A program made the position numbers and the translations under genes. The notes under the pieces were generated by a model. The model saw only the letters and a list, made by a program, of their open reading frames with translations. It searched no databases and was not told the DNA's origin. 64,000 bases of DNA from CAVXHQ01 sp963789535 (GTDB taxonomy: Bacteria > Pseudomonadota > Alphaproteobacteria > Rhodobacterales > Rhodobacteraceae), in NCBI GenBank assembly GCA_963789535.1, contig CAWBKU010000005.1:930001-994000 (forward strand), in the 5' to 3' direction. This document shows positions 54,547 to 63,863 of the stretch, piece by piece. Each line of letters opens with the position of its first letter. Positions within the stretch are counted from its first letter, which is position 1.

Positions 54547-55773
54547 ATGCCCGACGACCGCCTCAACAGCTTCATGACCGGCCCCGACGAGCAGGGGCGA
54601 TTCGGCACGTTCGGCGGGCGCTTCGTGTCCGAAACGCTGATGCCGCTGATCCTGTCCCTCGAGGCGGAATACGAGAAGGCCAAGACCGACGACAGTTTCT
54701 GGGCCGAGATGAACGACCTCTGGACCCATTACGTCGGGCGCCCCAGCCCGCTCTATTTCGCCGAGCGGCTGACCGACCACCTTGGCGGGGCCAAGGTCTA
54801 CATGAAGCGTGACGAGCTGAACCATACCGGCGCGCACAAGATCAACAACGTGCTGGGGCAGATCATCCTCGCGCGGCGGATGGGCAAGACGCGGATCATC
54901 GCCGAGACGGGGGCGGGCCAGCACGGCGTCGCCACCGCCACCGTCTGCGCCAAGTTCGGCCTGAAATGCGTCGTCTACATGGGCGCCCACGACGTCGAGC
55001 GGCAGGCGCCGAACGTATTCCGGATGCGCCTGCTGGGCGCCGAGGTGATTCCGGTGACGAGCGGTCGCGGCACCCTCAAGGACGCGATGAACGACGCGCT
55101 GCGCGACTGGGTGACGAACGTGCGCGACACGTTCTATTGCATCGGCACCGTCGCGGGACCGCATCCCTATCCGGCGATGGTCCGCGATTTCCAGAGCATC
55201 ATCGGCAAGGAAACGAGGCAGCAGATGTACGCCGCCGAGGGCCGCCTGCCCGATACGCTGATCGCCGCCATCGGCGGCGGGTCCAACGCTATGGGCCTGT
55301 TCTTTCCGTTCCTCGACGACGCATCCGTGAACATCATCGGCGTCGAGGCGGGCGGCAAGGGCGTGAACGCCAAGATGGAGCATTGCGCGAGCCTGACGGG
55401 CGGACGCCCCGGCGTGCTGCACGGCAACCGCACCTATCTGTTGCAGGACGACGACGGGCAGATTCTGGAGGGGTTCTCGATCAGTGCCGGCCTCGATTAT
55501 CCCGGCATCGGGCCGGAGCACGCGTGGCTGCACGAGATCGGGCGGGCCAAATATGTGGCGATCACCGACGCCGAGGCGCTGGAGGCGTTCCAGCTATCCT
55601 GCGCGCTCGAAGGCATCATCCCGGCGCTGGAGCCGAGCCACGCGCTCGCCCATGTGATGAAGATCGCGCCGGACCTGCCGCGCGACCATCTGATCGTGAT
55701 GAACATGTGCGGGCGGGGCGACAAGGACATCTTTACGGTCGCCAAGCACCTCGGCTTCGACATGAAGATCTAA
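54547..55773 (+). CDS. trpB: Tryptophan synthase beta chain
   Basis: Condenses indole with serine (PLP). 408 residues with RFGTFGGRFVSETLMPLILS, NHTGAHKINNVLGQ (Schiff-base Lys), GAGQHGVATATVCAKFGLKC, AIGGGSNAMGLFFPFLDD and LSGRGDKD-type end (NMCGRGDKDIFTVAKHLG). The alpha chain is not in the window. ATG 54547 follows AAGGAG. A Gly-Gly-Gly glycine loop GGGSN and ERLTDHLGG are as in the family. Confidence 0.96.
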   Translation: MPDDRLNSFMTGPDEQGRFGTFGGRFVSETLMPLILSLEAEYEKAKTDDSFWAEMNDLWTHYVGRPSPLYFAERLTDHLGGAKVYMKRDELNHTGAHKINNVLGQIILARRMGKTRIIAETGAGQHGVATATVCAKFGLKCVVYMGAHDVERQAPNVFRMRLLGAEVIPVTSGRGTLKDAMNDALRDWVTNVRDTFYCIGTVAGPHPYPAMVRDFQSIIGKETRQQMYAAEGRLPDTLIAAIGGGSNAMGLFFPFLDDASVNIIGVEAGGKGVNAKMEHCASLTGGRPGVLHGNRTYLLQDDDGQILEGFSISAGLDYPGIGPEHAWLHEIGRAKYVAITDAEALEAFQLSCALEGIIPALEPSHALAHVMKIAPDLPRDHLIVMNMCGRGDKDIFTVAKHLGFDMKI

Positions 55774-55930
55774 ACCCAAGTTTAGAACCACCTGTCGGAA
55801 GTTTATGGCCATAGGTCCAGGGGTCACGGGCGACGCGCTAAACTCTGCGCCTATGGATCGGGGGGCCACGATCTGCGCCACTGCCGGTGTGGCCGCATCT
55901 GGCGGCTCTTTCAACAAGCAGGACAGGAAC

Positions 55931-56455
55931 ATGAAACTTCGCACACCACTTCTCGCCGCGACCTTCGCCCTCGGGGCGACCTTGGCGCAGGCCCAGTCGA
56001 TCTCGGAACAGGTCGTGACACAATTGCAGGCGCAGGGCTTCGATCGTTTCGAAGTGCGCAACGGTTTCAGTCAGATCAAGATCGAGGCAATCCGGGGCGA
56101 CACCCAGGTCGAGTATGTCTATGATGCGGTGACCGGCGCGCTGCTGTCGCGGGAAACCGGCCCTGTCCGGGCAGGCGAGAACCGGACACCAGGCGTCCGG
56201 GTTCGCGACGAGGAACGGGATTTCGTATCGGGCGCCGATGATGACGACGATAACGACGAAGACCATCGCGGCGGCCGGATCGGAGACGACGATGACCGGG
56301 ACGACGATGACCGGGACGACGATGACCGGGACGACGATGACCGGGACGACGACCGCGATGACGACAGCGATGACCGGGACGACGACCGGGATGACGATCG
56401 GGACGACGACCGCGGAGATGACGACAGCGATGGCCGAAATAGCGGCGATGACTGA
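55931..56455 (+). CDS. Secreted PepSY-like protein with Asp-rich tail (paralogue 1)
   Basis: A 174-residue exported protein. Signal peptide MKLRTPLLAATFALGATLAQAQ; then a PepSY-like domain of about 55 residues (VVTQLQAQGFDRFEVRNGFS, then IEAIRGDTQVEYVYDAVTGA); then from about residue 100 an extremely acidic tail, more than half Asp, built of DDDDRD units encoded by 15-base repeats of GACGACGATGACCGG type. Tail charge is far beyond ordinary proteins and suggests cation (Ca2+/Mg2+) or mineral surface binding. It starts the three-gene unit with 56480 and the membrane LuxR-type gene. No enzymatic motif. Confidence 0.78.
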   Translation: MKLRTPLLAATFALGATLAQAQSISEQVVTQLQAQGFDRFEVRNGFSQIKIEAIRGDTQVEYVYDAVTGALLSRETGPVRAGENRTPGVRVRDEERDFVSGADDDDDNDEDHRGGRIGDDDDRDDDDRDDDDRDDDDRDDDRDDDSDDRDDDRDDDRDDDRGDDDSDGRNSGDD

Positions 56456-56479
56456 GCCATCCGGCAAGGGGTCGCGCGC

Positions 56480-57025
<546 letters not shown>

Positions 57026-57070
57026 GGATGAGGCTCCCGTCGCGTTGCTCCACGCATCGGGGTGTGGCTG

Positions 57071-57595
57071 ATGCCCCGCAGCGTGATCCTCGGCGCGGTC
57101 GTCGTGCAGATCGTCTGCGCCGGGTTCTTTCTCGCCACGATCGTCAATACCGTTCTCGGCCTGCGCCCGATCAGCTGGAGCCTCTACGAAGCAATCGAGA
57201 TCGGCGCCGCGCTGGGTCTGGTGCTGGGGTCGGGCCTTGGCCTCATCGCGCTGCGCAACAGCGTGGCGCGCACCCGCCGGGCCGAGGCAAAACTGCGCGC
57301 CGCTTCGGTCGCGTTCGTGGACCTGCTGCAGGACCGCTTCGCGCAATGGGGCCTGACCCCCGCCGAGCGGGACGTTGCACTGTTCGCGATCAAGGGCATG
57401 TCGACCGCCGAAATCGCCGGCCTCCGTACCACCAGCGAGGGCACCGTCAAGGCGCAGACCGCCGCGATCTATCGCAAGGCGGGGGTGACGGGGCGGTCGC
57501 AGCTCCTCAGTCTGTTCATCGAGGATCTGATGTCGGACGGGCCGATGTCCGACGCAGCCGCCCCCGACGCGGCACCGGCCCTGGCGCGACCCTGA
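57071..57595 (+). CDS. Membrane-anchored LuxR-type transcriptional regulator
   Basis: A 174-residue protein: two membrane segments (residues 6-27, SVILGAVVVQIVCAGFFLAT; 40-62, AIEIGAALGLVLGSGLGLIA), a coiled-coil linker (NSVARTRRAEAKLRAASVAF), and a LuxR-type HTH (WGLTPAERDVALFAIKGMST, AEIAGLRTTSEGTVKAQTAA, IYRKAGVTGRSQLLSLF). The scanning and recognition helices fit the GerE/LuxR family. The layout is that of one-component membrane-bound regulators that sense envelope signals. It is downstream of and probably cotranscribed with the two Asp-rich proteins. ATG 57071 or GTG 57062 may be the start. Confidence 0.82.
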   Translation: MPRSVILGAVVVQIVCAGFFLATIVNTVLGLRPISWSLYEAIEIGAALGLVLGSGLGLIALRNSVARTRRAEAKLRAASVAFVDLLQDRFAQWGLTPAERDVALFAIKGMSTAEIAGLRTTSEGTVKAQTAAIYRKAGVTGRSQLLSLFIEDLMSDGPMSDAAAPDAAPALARP

Positions 57596-57668
57596 GGGAA
57601 CCTTCGGACGAACCGCCGGTTCGGTCTGCAACGGCCGCCCGAGCGGCCCCGACCGAAAGGACGATCCG

Positions 57669-57890
57669 ATGAATTCCCCGATCTTCACCGCCCTCGCCCT
57701 CGCCCTGACCGGCGCCCTCACCGCCTGCATGCCCGTCGGCGGCGGCGCGCCGCCCGCGCAGACGGGCGGCAACCTCACCGTCGACGAACTTCCGCCGGGC
57801 GCCGATCCGGACGATCCCAACTACCGGATCGCCGATGATCCGTCGCAGCTTGGCGATGGCACCTTCTCTGCCGACGGCCTCGAGAACTGA
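57669..57890 (+). CDS. Small lipoprotein
   Basis: A 73-residue lipoprotein: MNSPIFTALALALTGALTAC has lipobox LTAC (Cys 20), followed by a polar, acidic tail (DPDDPNYRIADDPSQLGDGT). AAGGA precedes the ATG. It follows the LuxR-type regulator by 73 bases but has no obvious link. No recognised family. Confidence 0.72.
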   Translation: MNSPIFTALALALTGALTACMPVGGGAPPAQTGGNLTVDELPPGADPDDPNYRIADDPSQLGDGTFSADGLEN

Positions 57891-58020
57891 GGTCCGCCGG
57901 TCCGCCGCCGGCGCGCGGGCCGCGATCCGTCCGACCACGCCGACGGCGCCGAGCGATGACGAGGACAGCGGCTGACGCTCTGTGCGCGAGTGGTTCCGCC
58001 ACGGAGCGCAGGGGGTCGGG

Positions 58021-58403
58021 TCAGATGGCCCGGCCCCGCAAGACGTCGAGGGGCACGATGTCGAGGGCGCGCAGGTGGGTCGCGGCGAGGTTGACGCGGG
58101 GCGCGCACCCGTCGTCGTGCGCCTGAAGGAACCGCGAGGCGCACAGGCACCAGTGATCGCCGGGCGCGAGGCCGGGAAAGCCGAAATCGGGATTCGGCGT
58201 CGACAGATCGTTGCCGACGTATTTCGAGAAGGCGAGGAATTCCGCCGTCATCACCGCGCAGACGGTATGGCTGCCGCGATCGGCGGCGCAGGTGTCGCAG
58301 GCCCCGGTCCGGAAAAAGCCGGTCATCGGATCGGTGGAACAGGGCGCGAGTGGGCCATTCAGGACGTTCAGGGAGGGATCGGGCGGGAGGGGTCGGGCGT
58401 CAT
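58021..58403 (-). CDS. DUF2237 family protein (frameshifted)
   Basis: About 127 residues after adding one base near 58380. MTPDPSRP in the first frame joins DPSLNVLNGPLAPCSTDPMT in the second; the rest (GFFRTGACDTCAADRGSHTV, CAVMTAEFLAFSKYVGNDLS, DHWCLCASRF) is the cysteine-rich DUF2237 core, a small protein family of unknown function. Its ATG overlaps the pth stop (ATGA), so it forms a two-gene unit with pth. Confidence 0.8.
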
Positions 58404-59128
58404 GACGTGTCTTTCTGGCTGCGGAATCGGTCGGCAAGGCGTCGCAGGGCGCTGCGGTCCCCGGGCGGCGTCGCGGGCACACCGGGGGCGGGCACCTCAT
58501 CGCCGTCGCTCTTGGGTTCTGACCGGCGGCGCGGCGCAGCGTCACCGCCGCCGGAACGGGCAGGGGTCAGGCGCAGGGCGACGGCGTTCAGGAATCGCGG
58601 CGGATCGCCTGCGGCAAGGGCCGCCGCCCCGTCCGAAATGCCCCGCATGAGATCGTCGAGCCAATCGGCGTCCGCCTTGGGAAAATCGCGCAGGACATAG
58701 CCCGGCACCGCATCCTTGTGCCCCGGATGCCCGACGCCGAGACGCACCCGCGCGTAATCCGCACCGATGTGCTGATGGATCGAGCGCAGGCCGTTGTGCC
58801 CGGCATGTCCGCCGCCGACCTTGTGGCGCAGTCTGGCGGGCGCGAGGTCGATCTCGTCGTGAAACACGGTGAGGTCGGCGGGCGCCATCTTGTGGAACCG
58901 CAGCGCCGCGCCCACCGACTGGCCCGACAGGTTCATGAAGGTCTGCGGCTTGAGCAGCAGCACCTTTTCGGCCCCGAGCATCCCCTCGGAGACCAGCCCC
59001 TGAAACCGCGCGCGCCACGGCGCGAACCCGTGGTCCGCCGCGATCCGGTCGAGCGCCATGAAGCCGATGTTGTGTCGGTTGCGCGCATAGGTGTCGCCGG
59101 GATTGCCCAGACCTGCGAAGAGTTTCAT
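58400..59128 (-). CDS. pth: Peptidyl-tRNA hydrolase
   Basis: Releases tRNA from prematurely dropped peptidyl-tRNA. The family core is intact: MKLFAGLGNPGDTYARNRHN (catalytic His), LLLKPQTFMNLSGQSVG, VFHDEIDLAPARLRHKVGGG (catalytic Asp), HNGLRSIHQHIG and VLRDFPKADADWL. The 242-residue protein carries a C-terminal extension of about 50 Pro/Arg-rich residues beyond the usual end, common in Rhodobacterales. It overlaps the DUF2237 start. Confidence 0.95.
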   Translation of the reverse strand: MKLFAGLGNPGDTYARNRHNIGFMALDRIAADHGFAPWRARFQGLVSEGMLGAEKVLLLKPQTFMNLSGQSVGAALRFHKMAPADLTVFHDEIDLAPARLRHKVGGGHAGHNGLRSIHQHIGADYARVRLGVGHPGHKDAVPGYVLRDFPKADADWLDDLMRGISDGAAALAAGDPPRFLNAVALRLTPARSGGGDAAPRRRSEPKSDGDEVPAPGVPATPPGDRSALRRLADRFRSQKDTS

Positions 59129-59189
59129 GACCGCACTCTATGGGGGGCGGCAGGTCGGGTCGAGAGGGCGCAAGGCGAGTATTTGAGGA

Positions 59190-60446
59190 CTAGAGCAACG
59201 AGGGGAGGGCCGAAAGCCCGACCGCCGCGAGGGCGCAGGCCGCAAGCGTGGCGGCGAGGCCCGCGTGCAGGCGCAGGAGGAGGATGGCCGCAAGGGCGGC
59301 GAGGAACGGCACCCGGACGTCGAGGGTGGCGGGGTCGGGTATCCAGAGCGACAGCAGGCCGATCCGTTCCAGGGCGACCTGCGCGAACAGGACGTGCAGC
59401 GCGAACCAGACCGAGAGGTTGAGGATGACGCCGACCACGCCTGCCGTGATCGCCGCGAGCGCGCCCGCGAGGCGCGGGTTGGCGGAGATGCGCGCGATCC
59501 AGGGGGCGCCCGCGAAGATCCACACGAAACAGGGCACGAACGTGACCCAGAGGGTGACGAGGCCCGCAGCGAACGCGAGGGCGAGGCCGCCCGCGCCGTG
59601 GCCTGCGAGGAAACCCACGAATTGCGTGACGAGGATCAGCGGCCCCGGCGTCGTTTCCGCCAGTCCGAGGCCGTCGATCATCTGACCCGGCGTCAGCCAG
59701 TCCTCGGTCGCCACCACGTCCTGCGCCATATAGGCAAGGCCCGCGTAGGCGCCGCCGAAGGACACCACCGCAAGGCGCGAGAAGAACCAGCCGATGTCGG
59801 CGAGGATCTGCGGGCCCCAGAGGGTGAGGAGGCCGAGCGGGACGAGCCAGAGGGCGAGGCCGGTGGCCGCGACGGCGAGGGTGTTGCCGGGGGCCGCGCG
59901 GGGCGGCGGTGCCGTGGCGGCCGGTGCCGTGGCATAGCCCCAGAGGGCGGCGGCAACGACGATGGCCGGGAACGGCACCGCCAGAAAGAAGATCGCGACG
60001 AACGACAGGCCCGCGATCCCCCAGTGCCCCGGCCGTGTCAGCGCCCGGCGCGCCACCCGCAGCAGCGCCTCGATCACGATGACCAGCACCGCCGCCTTGA
60101 TCCCCAGAAACAGGGTCTGGACCAGCGGCACCGCGCCGAAGGTCACATAGACCCACGCCAGCGCAAAGATCACCACCGCACCCGGACCGACGAAGAGGGT
60201 GCCCGCGATCAGGCCGCCGCGGATGCCGTGCAGCCGCCAGCCGGCATAGGTCGCAAGCTGCATCGCCTCGGGGCCGGGCAGCACCATGCAGAAGCCGAGC
60301 GCGTCGAGGAACTCCTTCTCGGTGAGCCAGCCGCGTTCCTCGACCAGCATCCGGTGCATCAGCGCGATCTGCGCCGCCGGGCCGCCGAAGGACAGCAGGC
60401 CGATGCGCAGGAAGGTGAGGGTCAGGGCGCGCAGGTTCGATGGCAT
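59190..60446 (-). CDS. chrA: Chromate efflux transporter ChrA
   Basis: Proton-driven exporter of the CHR family, 418 residues, with two homologous halves of about six membrane helices each. The first half has the signature LRIGLLSFGGPAAQIALMHR and ALGFCMVLPGPEAMQLATYA; the second has SFGGAYAGLAYMAQDV, ETTPGPLILVTQFVGFLAGH and a final hydrophobic stretch. GGPxxQ and PGPEAxQ/TPGPL are family hallmarks. ATG 60446 (MPSNLRALTLTFLRIG) is chosen over the upstream open frame. Convergent with no operon partner. Confidence 0.9.
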   Translation of the reverse strand: MPSNLRALTLTFLRIGLLSFGGPAAQIALMHRMLVEERGWLTEKEFLDALGFCMVLPGPEAMQLATYAGWRLHGIRGGLIAGTLFVGPGAVVIFALAWVYVTFGAVPLVQTLFLGIKAAVLVIVIEALLRVARRALTRPGHWGIAGLSFVAIFFLAVPFPAIVVAAALWGYATAPAATAPPPRAAPGNTLAVAATGLALWLVPLGLLTLWGPQILADIGWFFSRLAVVSFGGAYAGLAYMAQDVVATEDWLTPGQMIDGLGLAETTPGPLILVTQFVGFLAGHGAGGLALAFAAGLVTLWVTFVPCFVWIFAGAPWIARISANPRLAGALAAITAGVVGVILNLSVWFALHVLFAQVALERIGLLSLWIPDPATLDVRVPFLAALAAILLLRLHAGLAATLAACALAAVGLSALPSLL

Positions 60447-60545
60447 CGGATGCGCTGACCTTCGGGTTCCGGACGACAGCGGGCAAGGTGGCATCGGCGC
60501 GGCGGGTGTCAATGGCCGCGGATGCCGCCGCCGGTGCGGTGCGCC

Positions 60546-60575
60546 GAAACGAAAACGGGGCCCCGAAGGGCCCCG
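60546..60575 (-). terminator. Rho-independent terminator of rplY
   Basis: On the minus strand CGGGGCCC and GGGCCCCG form an eight-base-pair stem with a TTCG tetraloop, followed by TTTTCGTTTC. It begins 22 bases after the rplY stop. Confidence 0.88.
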
Positions 60576-60596
60576 CATCTGCACCGGAGCGCAGGA

Positions 60597-61256
60597 TCAG
60601 GCGTCGTCGCCCTCGCCCTCGGGGGCGTCGGCATCCGCCGTCTCGGCGGCTGCGTCGGCACCCTCCGCGTCCTCTTCGGACCGCAGGCTCGACGGGGCCG
60701 AGATGTTGGCGATGACCACGTCGCGGTCGATCACCGGCTTTACCCCGTCGGGCAGGGTGATCGCGCTCATGTGGATCGTCTCGCCGACCTCGAGGCCGGT
60801 CAGGTCGACCACCAGTTGCTCGGGGATGTCGCTCGCGAGCACGTTCAGCTCGACCTCGTTGCGCACCACCGTCAGGACGCCGCCCTTCTTGATGCCGGGC
60901 GAGGCCTTGTGATTCTCGAAGGCGATCTGGATGAACAGGTTCACCCGGCTCGTGCGCTTGAGGCGCATCAGGTCGACGTGGCGCGGCAGATCCTTGACCA
61001 CGTCGCGCTGCACGCCGCGGCAGATGACGCGGACGTCGTCCTGGCCCTCGACCTTGAGGTTGAACAGCGTCGACAGGAAGCGGCCCGCCTTGAGCTTCTT
61101 GAGCAGGGCATTGTATTCGATGTTGATCGGCTGCGGGTCGATGCCGCCGCCATACACGATGCCGGGTACGTCGCCGTTGCGGCGAGCCTGGCGGGCGGCC
61201 CCCTTGCCTGTCCCCGCGCGTACCGTGGCGACGAGATCCGGGATCTCTCCAGCCAT
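60597..61256 (-). CDS. rplY: 50S ribosomal protein L25/general stress protein Ctc
   Basis: 5S-rRNA-binding ribosomal protein, CTC form of 219 residues. MAGEIPDLVATVRAGTGKGA, ARRNGDVPGIVYGGGIDPQP and VQRDVVKDLPRHVDLMRLKR belong to the L25 domain; the C-terminal beta domain includes VELNVLASDIPEQLVVDLTG. An acidic Ala/Glu/Asp tail (EEDAEGADAAAETADADAPE) closes the protein. ATG 61256 follows AAAGGAA. A UUCG-capped terminator follows. Confidence 0.95.
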   Translation of the reverse strand: MAGEIPDLVATVRAGTGKGAARQARRNGDVPGIVYGGGIDPQPINIEYNALLKKLKAGRFLSTLFNLKVEGQDDVRVICRGVQRDVVKDLPRHVDLMRLKRTSRVNLFIQIAFENHKASPGIKKGGVLTVVRNEVELNVLASDIPEQLVVDLTGLEVGETIHMSAITLPDGVKPVIDRDVVIANISAPSSLRSEEDAEGADAAAETADADAPEGEGDDA

Positions 61257-61381
61257 AGTATATTCCTTTCAGGTTGTGGTCGTCCTCCAAGGGTGTGCCG
61301 ACCGTGAAGCCTGCCCCTTAGCGGCAAAAGCCTGCGTTGAAAAGGGCCGCGTCACCGGTCGCAGGACCGGGTTTCAGCCGG

Positions 61382-63296
61382 TCATCCGCCGATCAGCCAC
61401 AGCGCGCCATAGGGCGGCACCACGATCTGCCCCTGTGTCAGCGTCAGGCCCGCGCCGGTGAGCCGGTCCCCGTAATCGGTGCCGGGGTCGAGGTGCAGCG
61501 CCCAGGGCGTCACCCGCTGCGCGGTTTCGGTAAAGTTGAACAGGCACAGGACGGAAGCGTCGTCGGCCTGCCGTTCGAAGACGAAGAGCGCGGGGTTGCC
61601 GATGTCGCGCACGAGCGTCGGCACATGGCCCGCCAGTTGCGGTGTCGCCTTGCGGGCGGCCATGATCGAGCGCGTCCCCTCGAGGATCCGTGCCGCCGCC
61701 CCGGTCGGCGCCCGCGCCGTCGCCCAGTCCATGGCCGGGCGCTGCATCCAGCGGCCGTCGTCCGCCTTTGCCGGGTCGTCGAGATAGGAGGCGTCGTTCA
61801 GCATGCCGATCTCGTCGCCCATGTAGAGGAGCGGCAGGCCGCCGTAGCCTGCCATCAGGGCCGTGCCCATCAGGACGCGCGACACCGACAGGTCGATCTG
61901 TGCGTGGTCGTCGCGTGCGATCGCCTTTTCCAGACCGGCGAGCGCGGCGAAGGTGCCGTTGGTGCGCCGGTCGCCGGTCTCTTCGTTGACCTGGAAATCG
62001 GCGCCTGCCGCGAAACTCATCGGGAAAGCGCCCGGCGTAGAAATCGGCGAGGAAGCGGCGGTGGGCGGGGGCCTGCATCGGCGGATGCAGGGCCGCGTCG
62101 GCCTCGGTGATCGCCCAGCCGATGTCGTCGTGACAGCGGATATAGGTGGCCCATCCCGCGCGCGCAAAGCTGGGCGGGAAGTGGTCGCGCATCACTTGTG
62201 TCATCAGGCGCGTGTCGCGGCTGGCCAGCGCGGACCAGAACTGCACCATCAGGCTGTTCTGATAGGCGAGATGGCTGACCCGCCCCGCCTTCGCCCCGAG
62301 CCCGAGGTAGGGCACGAGCTGATCGGGCGCCACGATCGCCTCGGCCTTGTGGATGACGCCGGGCGCCGCCACCCGCATCGCGGCGGCGAGGGCCTGGAGG
62401 ATGTCGTGCACCTCGGCCAGATTCTGGCAGGTCGTGCCCATGCGTTTCCACATGAAGGCGACGGCATCGAGGCGCAGCACCTCGACGCCCTTGTTGGCGA
62501 GGAACAGCATCGTGTCGAGGATCGCGAGGAAGACCTCTTCGTTGGCCCAGTTCAGATCCCATTGCCAGGTGTTGAACGTGGTCCAGACCCAGCGCCCGCT
62601 CACGTTGTCGAAGGTGAAATTGCCCGGCGCCTGCGCGGGAAACACCTCGAGGAGGGTCTGCTCATAGGCGTCGGGCAGGGTGCGGTCGGGGAAGGTCAGG
62701 TAGAAATTTCGATAGAATTCGTCGCCCGAGCGGGCCTTTTCGGCCCATTCATGTTCCATAGCGGTATGGTTGAGGACCATGTCGATGCACGGGCTGATGC
62801 CCGCCTCGCGCAGCGCGGTGGCCGTCGCCTCGAACTCCTCCATCGTGCCCAGCGCCGGGTTCAGTGCGCGGTAGTCCTGCACCGCATAGCCGCCGTCGTT
62901 GTCGCCCGCGCGTGGTTTCAGGCAGGGCATCATGTGGGCATAGGTCACGCCCAGCGATTGCAGCCAGTCGATGTGATGCGGAACGTCGGCGACGGTGCCC
63001 GCGAAACGGTCGATGTAGAAGACATAGGCGACCATCCCGTGGCCCAGGAACCATCCGGGGTCCAGGTCGCGCCGCAGGTCGAGCGCCTTGAGGGCGGCGG
63101 GCCGCTCCGTCGCCGCCTTGGCCAGAAGGTGTTTCAGGCGCGACATGAGGCCGGTGGTATCCGGCCCGTAGAGGCGCCGCAGCGGGCCGGTCAGATCCTT
63201 CGACCCGCGCTGCCAGCGCAGGTCGAAGAGGTCGGCGTCAGACAGGGCGGGCGTCGCCATCGCACCGTCGCCGCCCTTGCCGTCGCTGCCCGTCAT
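61382..63296 (-). CDS. Amylosucrase (frameshifted)
   Basis: GH13_4 glucansucrase that transfers glucose from sucrose to an alpha-1,4-glucan. One extra base near 62021 splits the gene; repaired, it is 637 residues, close to the 636 of the Neisseria enzyme. The catalytic sites are intact: EVLRLDAVAFMWKRMGTTCQ (nucleophile Asp), PGVIHKAEAIVAPDQLVPYL (acid/base Glu) and YIRCHDDIGWAITEADA (third Asp). GYAVQDYRALNPALGTMEEF and LPLLYMGDEIGMLND are also characteristic, and WVWTTFNTWQWDLNWANEEV marks the AS subgroup. The start is ATG 63296 or 63260. No sucrose transporter or other glucan gene lies nearby. Confidence 0.92.
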
Positions 63297-63455
63297 GCGC
63301 ACTTTCCGTTCCGCGTTGGCCCGAACGCGGCACCTCCGCCGGGACAGGACAACGGTAGGGCAGGGCGCCGGGCATGGCAACGGCTGGGGACAACGGGTGG
63401 TGGCAATGGGGGAACGGCTGAAGGCAACGGGGCGCCGCCCCGCCGCACCGGCCCG

Positions 63456-63782
63456 TCAACAGCCGTTGAGCGTGATCCGCTGGTCGATCGCCTGCAATTC
63501 GCCGCGCGTCACCGCGATCTCGGCCTCTCGGTCGCCGCCCGACAGGCTCGACAGGGGCAGGCCGAGCAGGAACACGCCGAGGGCGTCGCCGGTCGCGGCG
63601 GACCGCTGGCTGGCCGAGAGGTTCTCGAGCGATTGCGCCGAGGCGATCCGCTGCGCCCGCAGATCGGGGCAGGAATAAGCGGCGAAGGCGTTGCCGCTGA
63701 CCGCGACGCCGGCGATGTTCTCGGGCTGTTTGGCACAGGCGGCGAGGGCTGCAAGGGCCACGATCGTGAAATGGAGTTTCAT
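63456..63782 (-). CDS. Lipoprotein of unknown function
   Basis: A 108-residue lipoprotein: MKLHFTIVALAALAACAKQP with lipobox LAAC (Cys 16). The body contains ENIAGVAVSGNAFAAYSCPD, a run of small helices rich in Ala, Ser and Gln, and ends ITLNGC. Two extra cysteines (SCPD and the C-terminal C) may form a disulphide. ATG 63782 is chosen as the lipoprotein start. No family recognised. Confidence 0.75.
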   Translation of the reverse strand: MKLHFTIVALAALAACAKQPENIAGVAVSGNAFAAYSCPDLRAQRIASAQSLENLSASQRSAATGDALGVFLLGLPLSSLSGGDREAEIAVTRGELQAIDQRITLNGC

Positions 63783-63863
63783 GGGGCTTCCGTCCGTTGA
63801 GGATGCGGACGGTCTAGCCACGGGATCTCTATGCCCGGTTAAACCTTCGGATCGAGTCGAATT

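Noticed and set aside
55838..56467. Minus-strand frame reading as a hydrophobic Val/Ile repeat protein
   Set aside because: It is the complement of the Asp-codon repeats (GAC/GAT read as GTC/ATC); no signal, ribosome site or conserved pattern.
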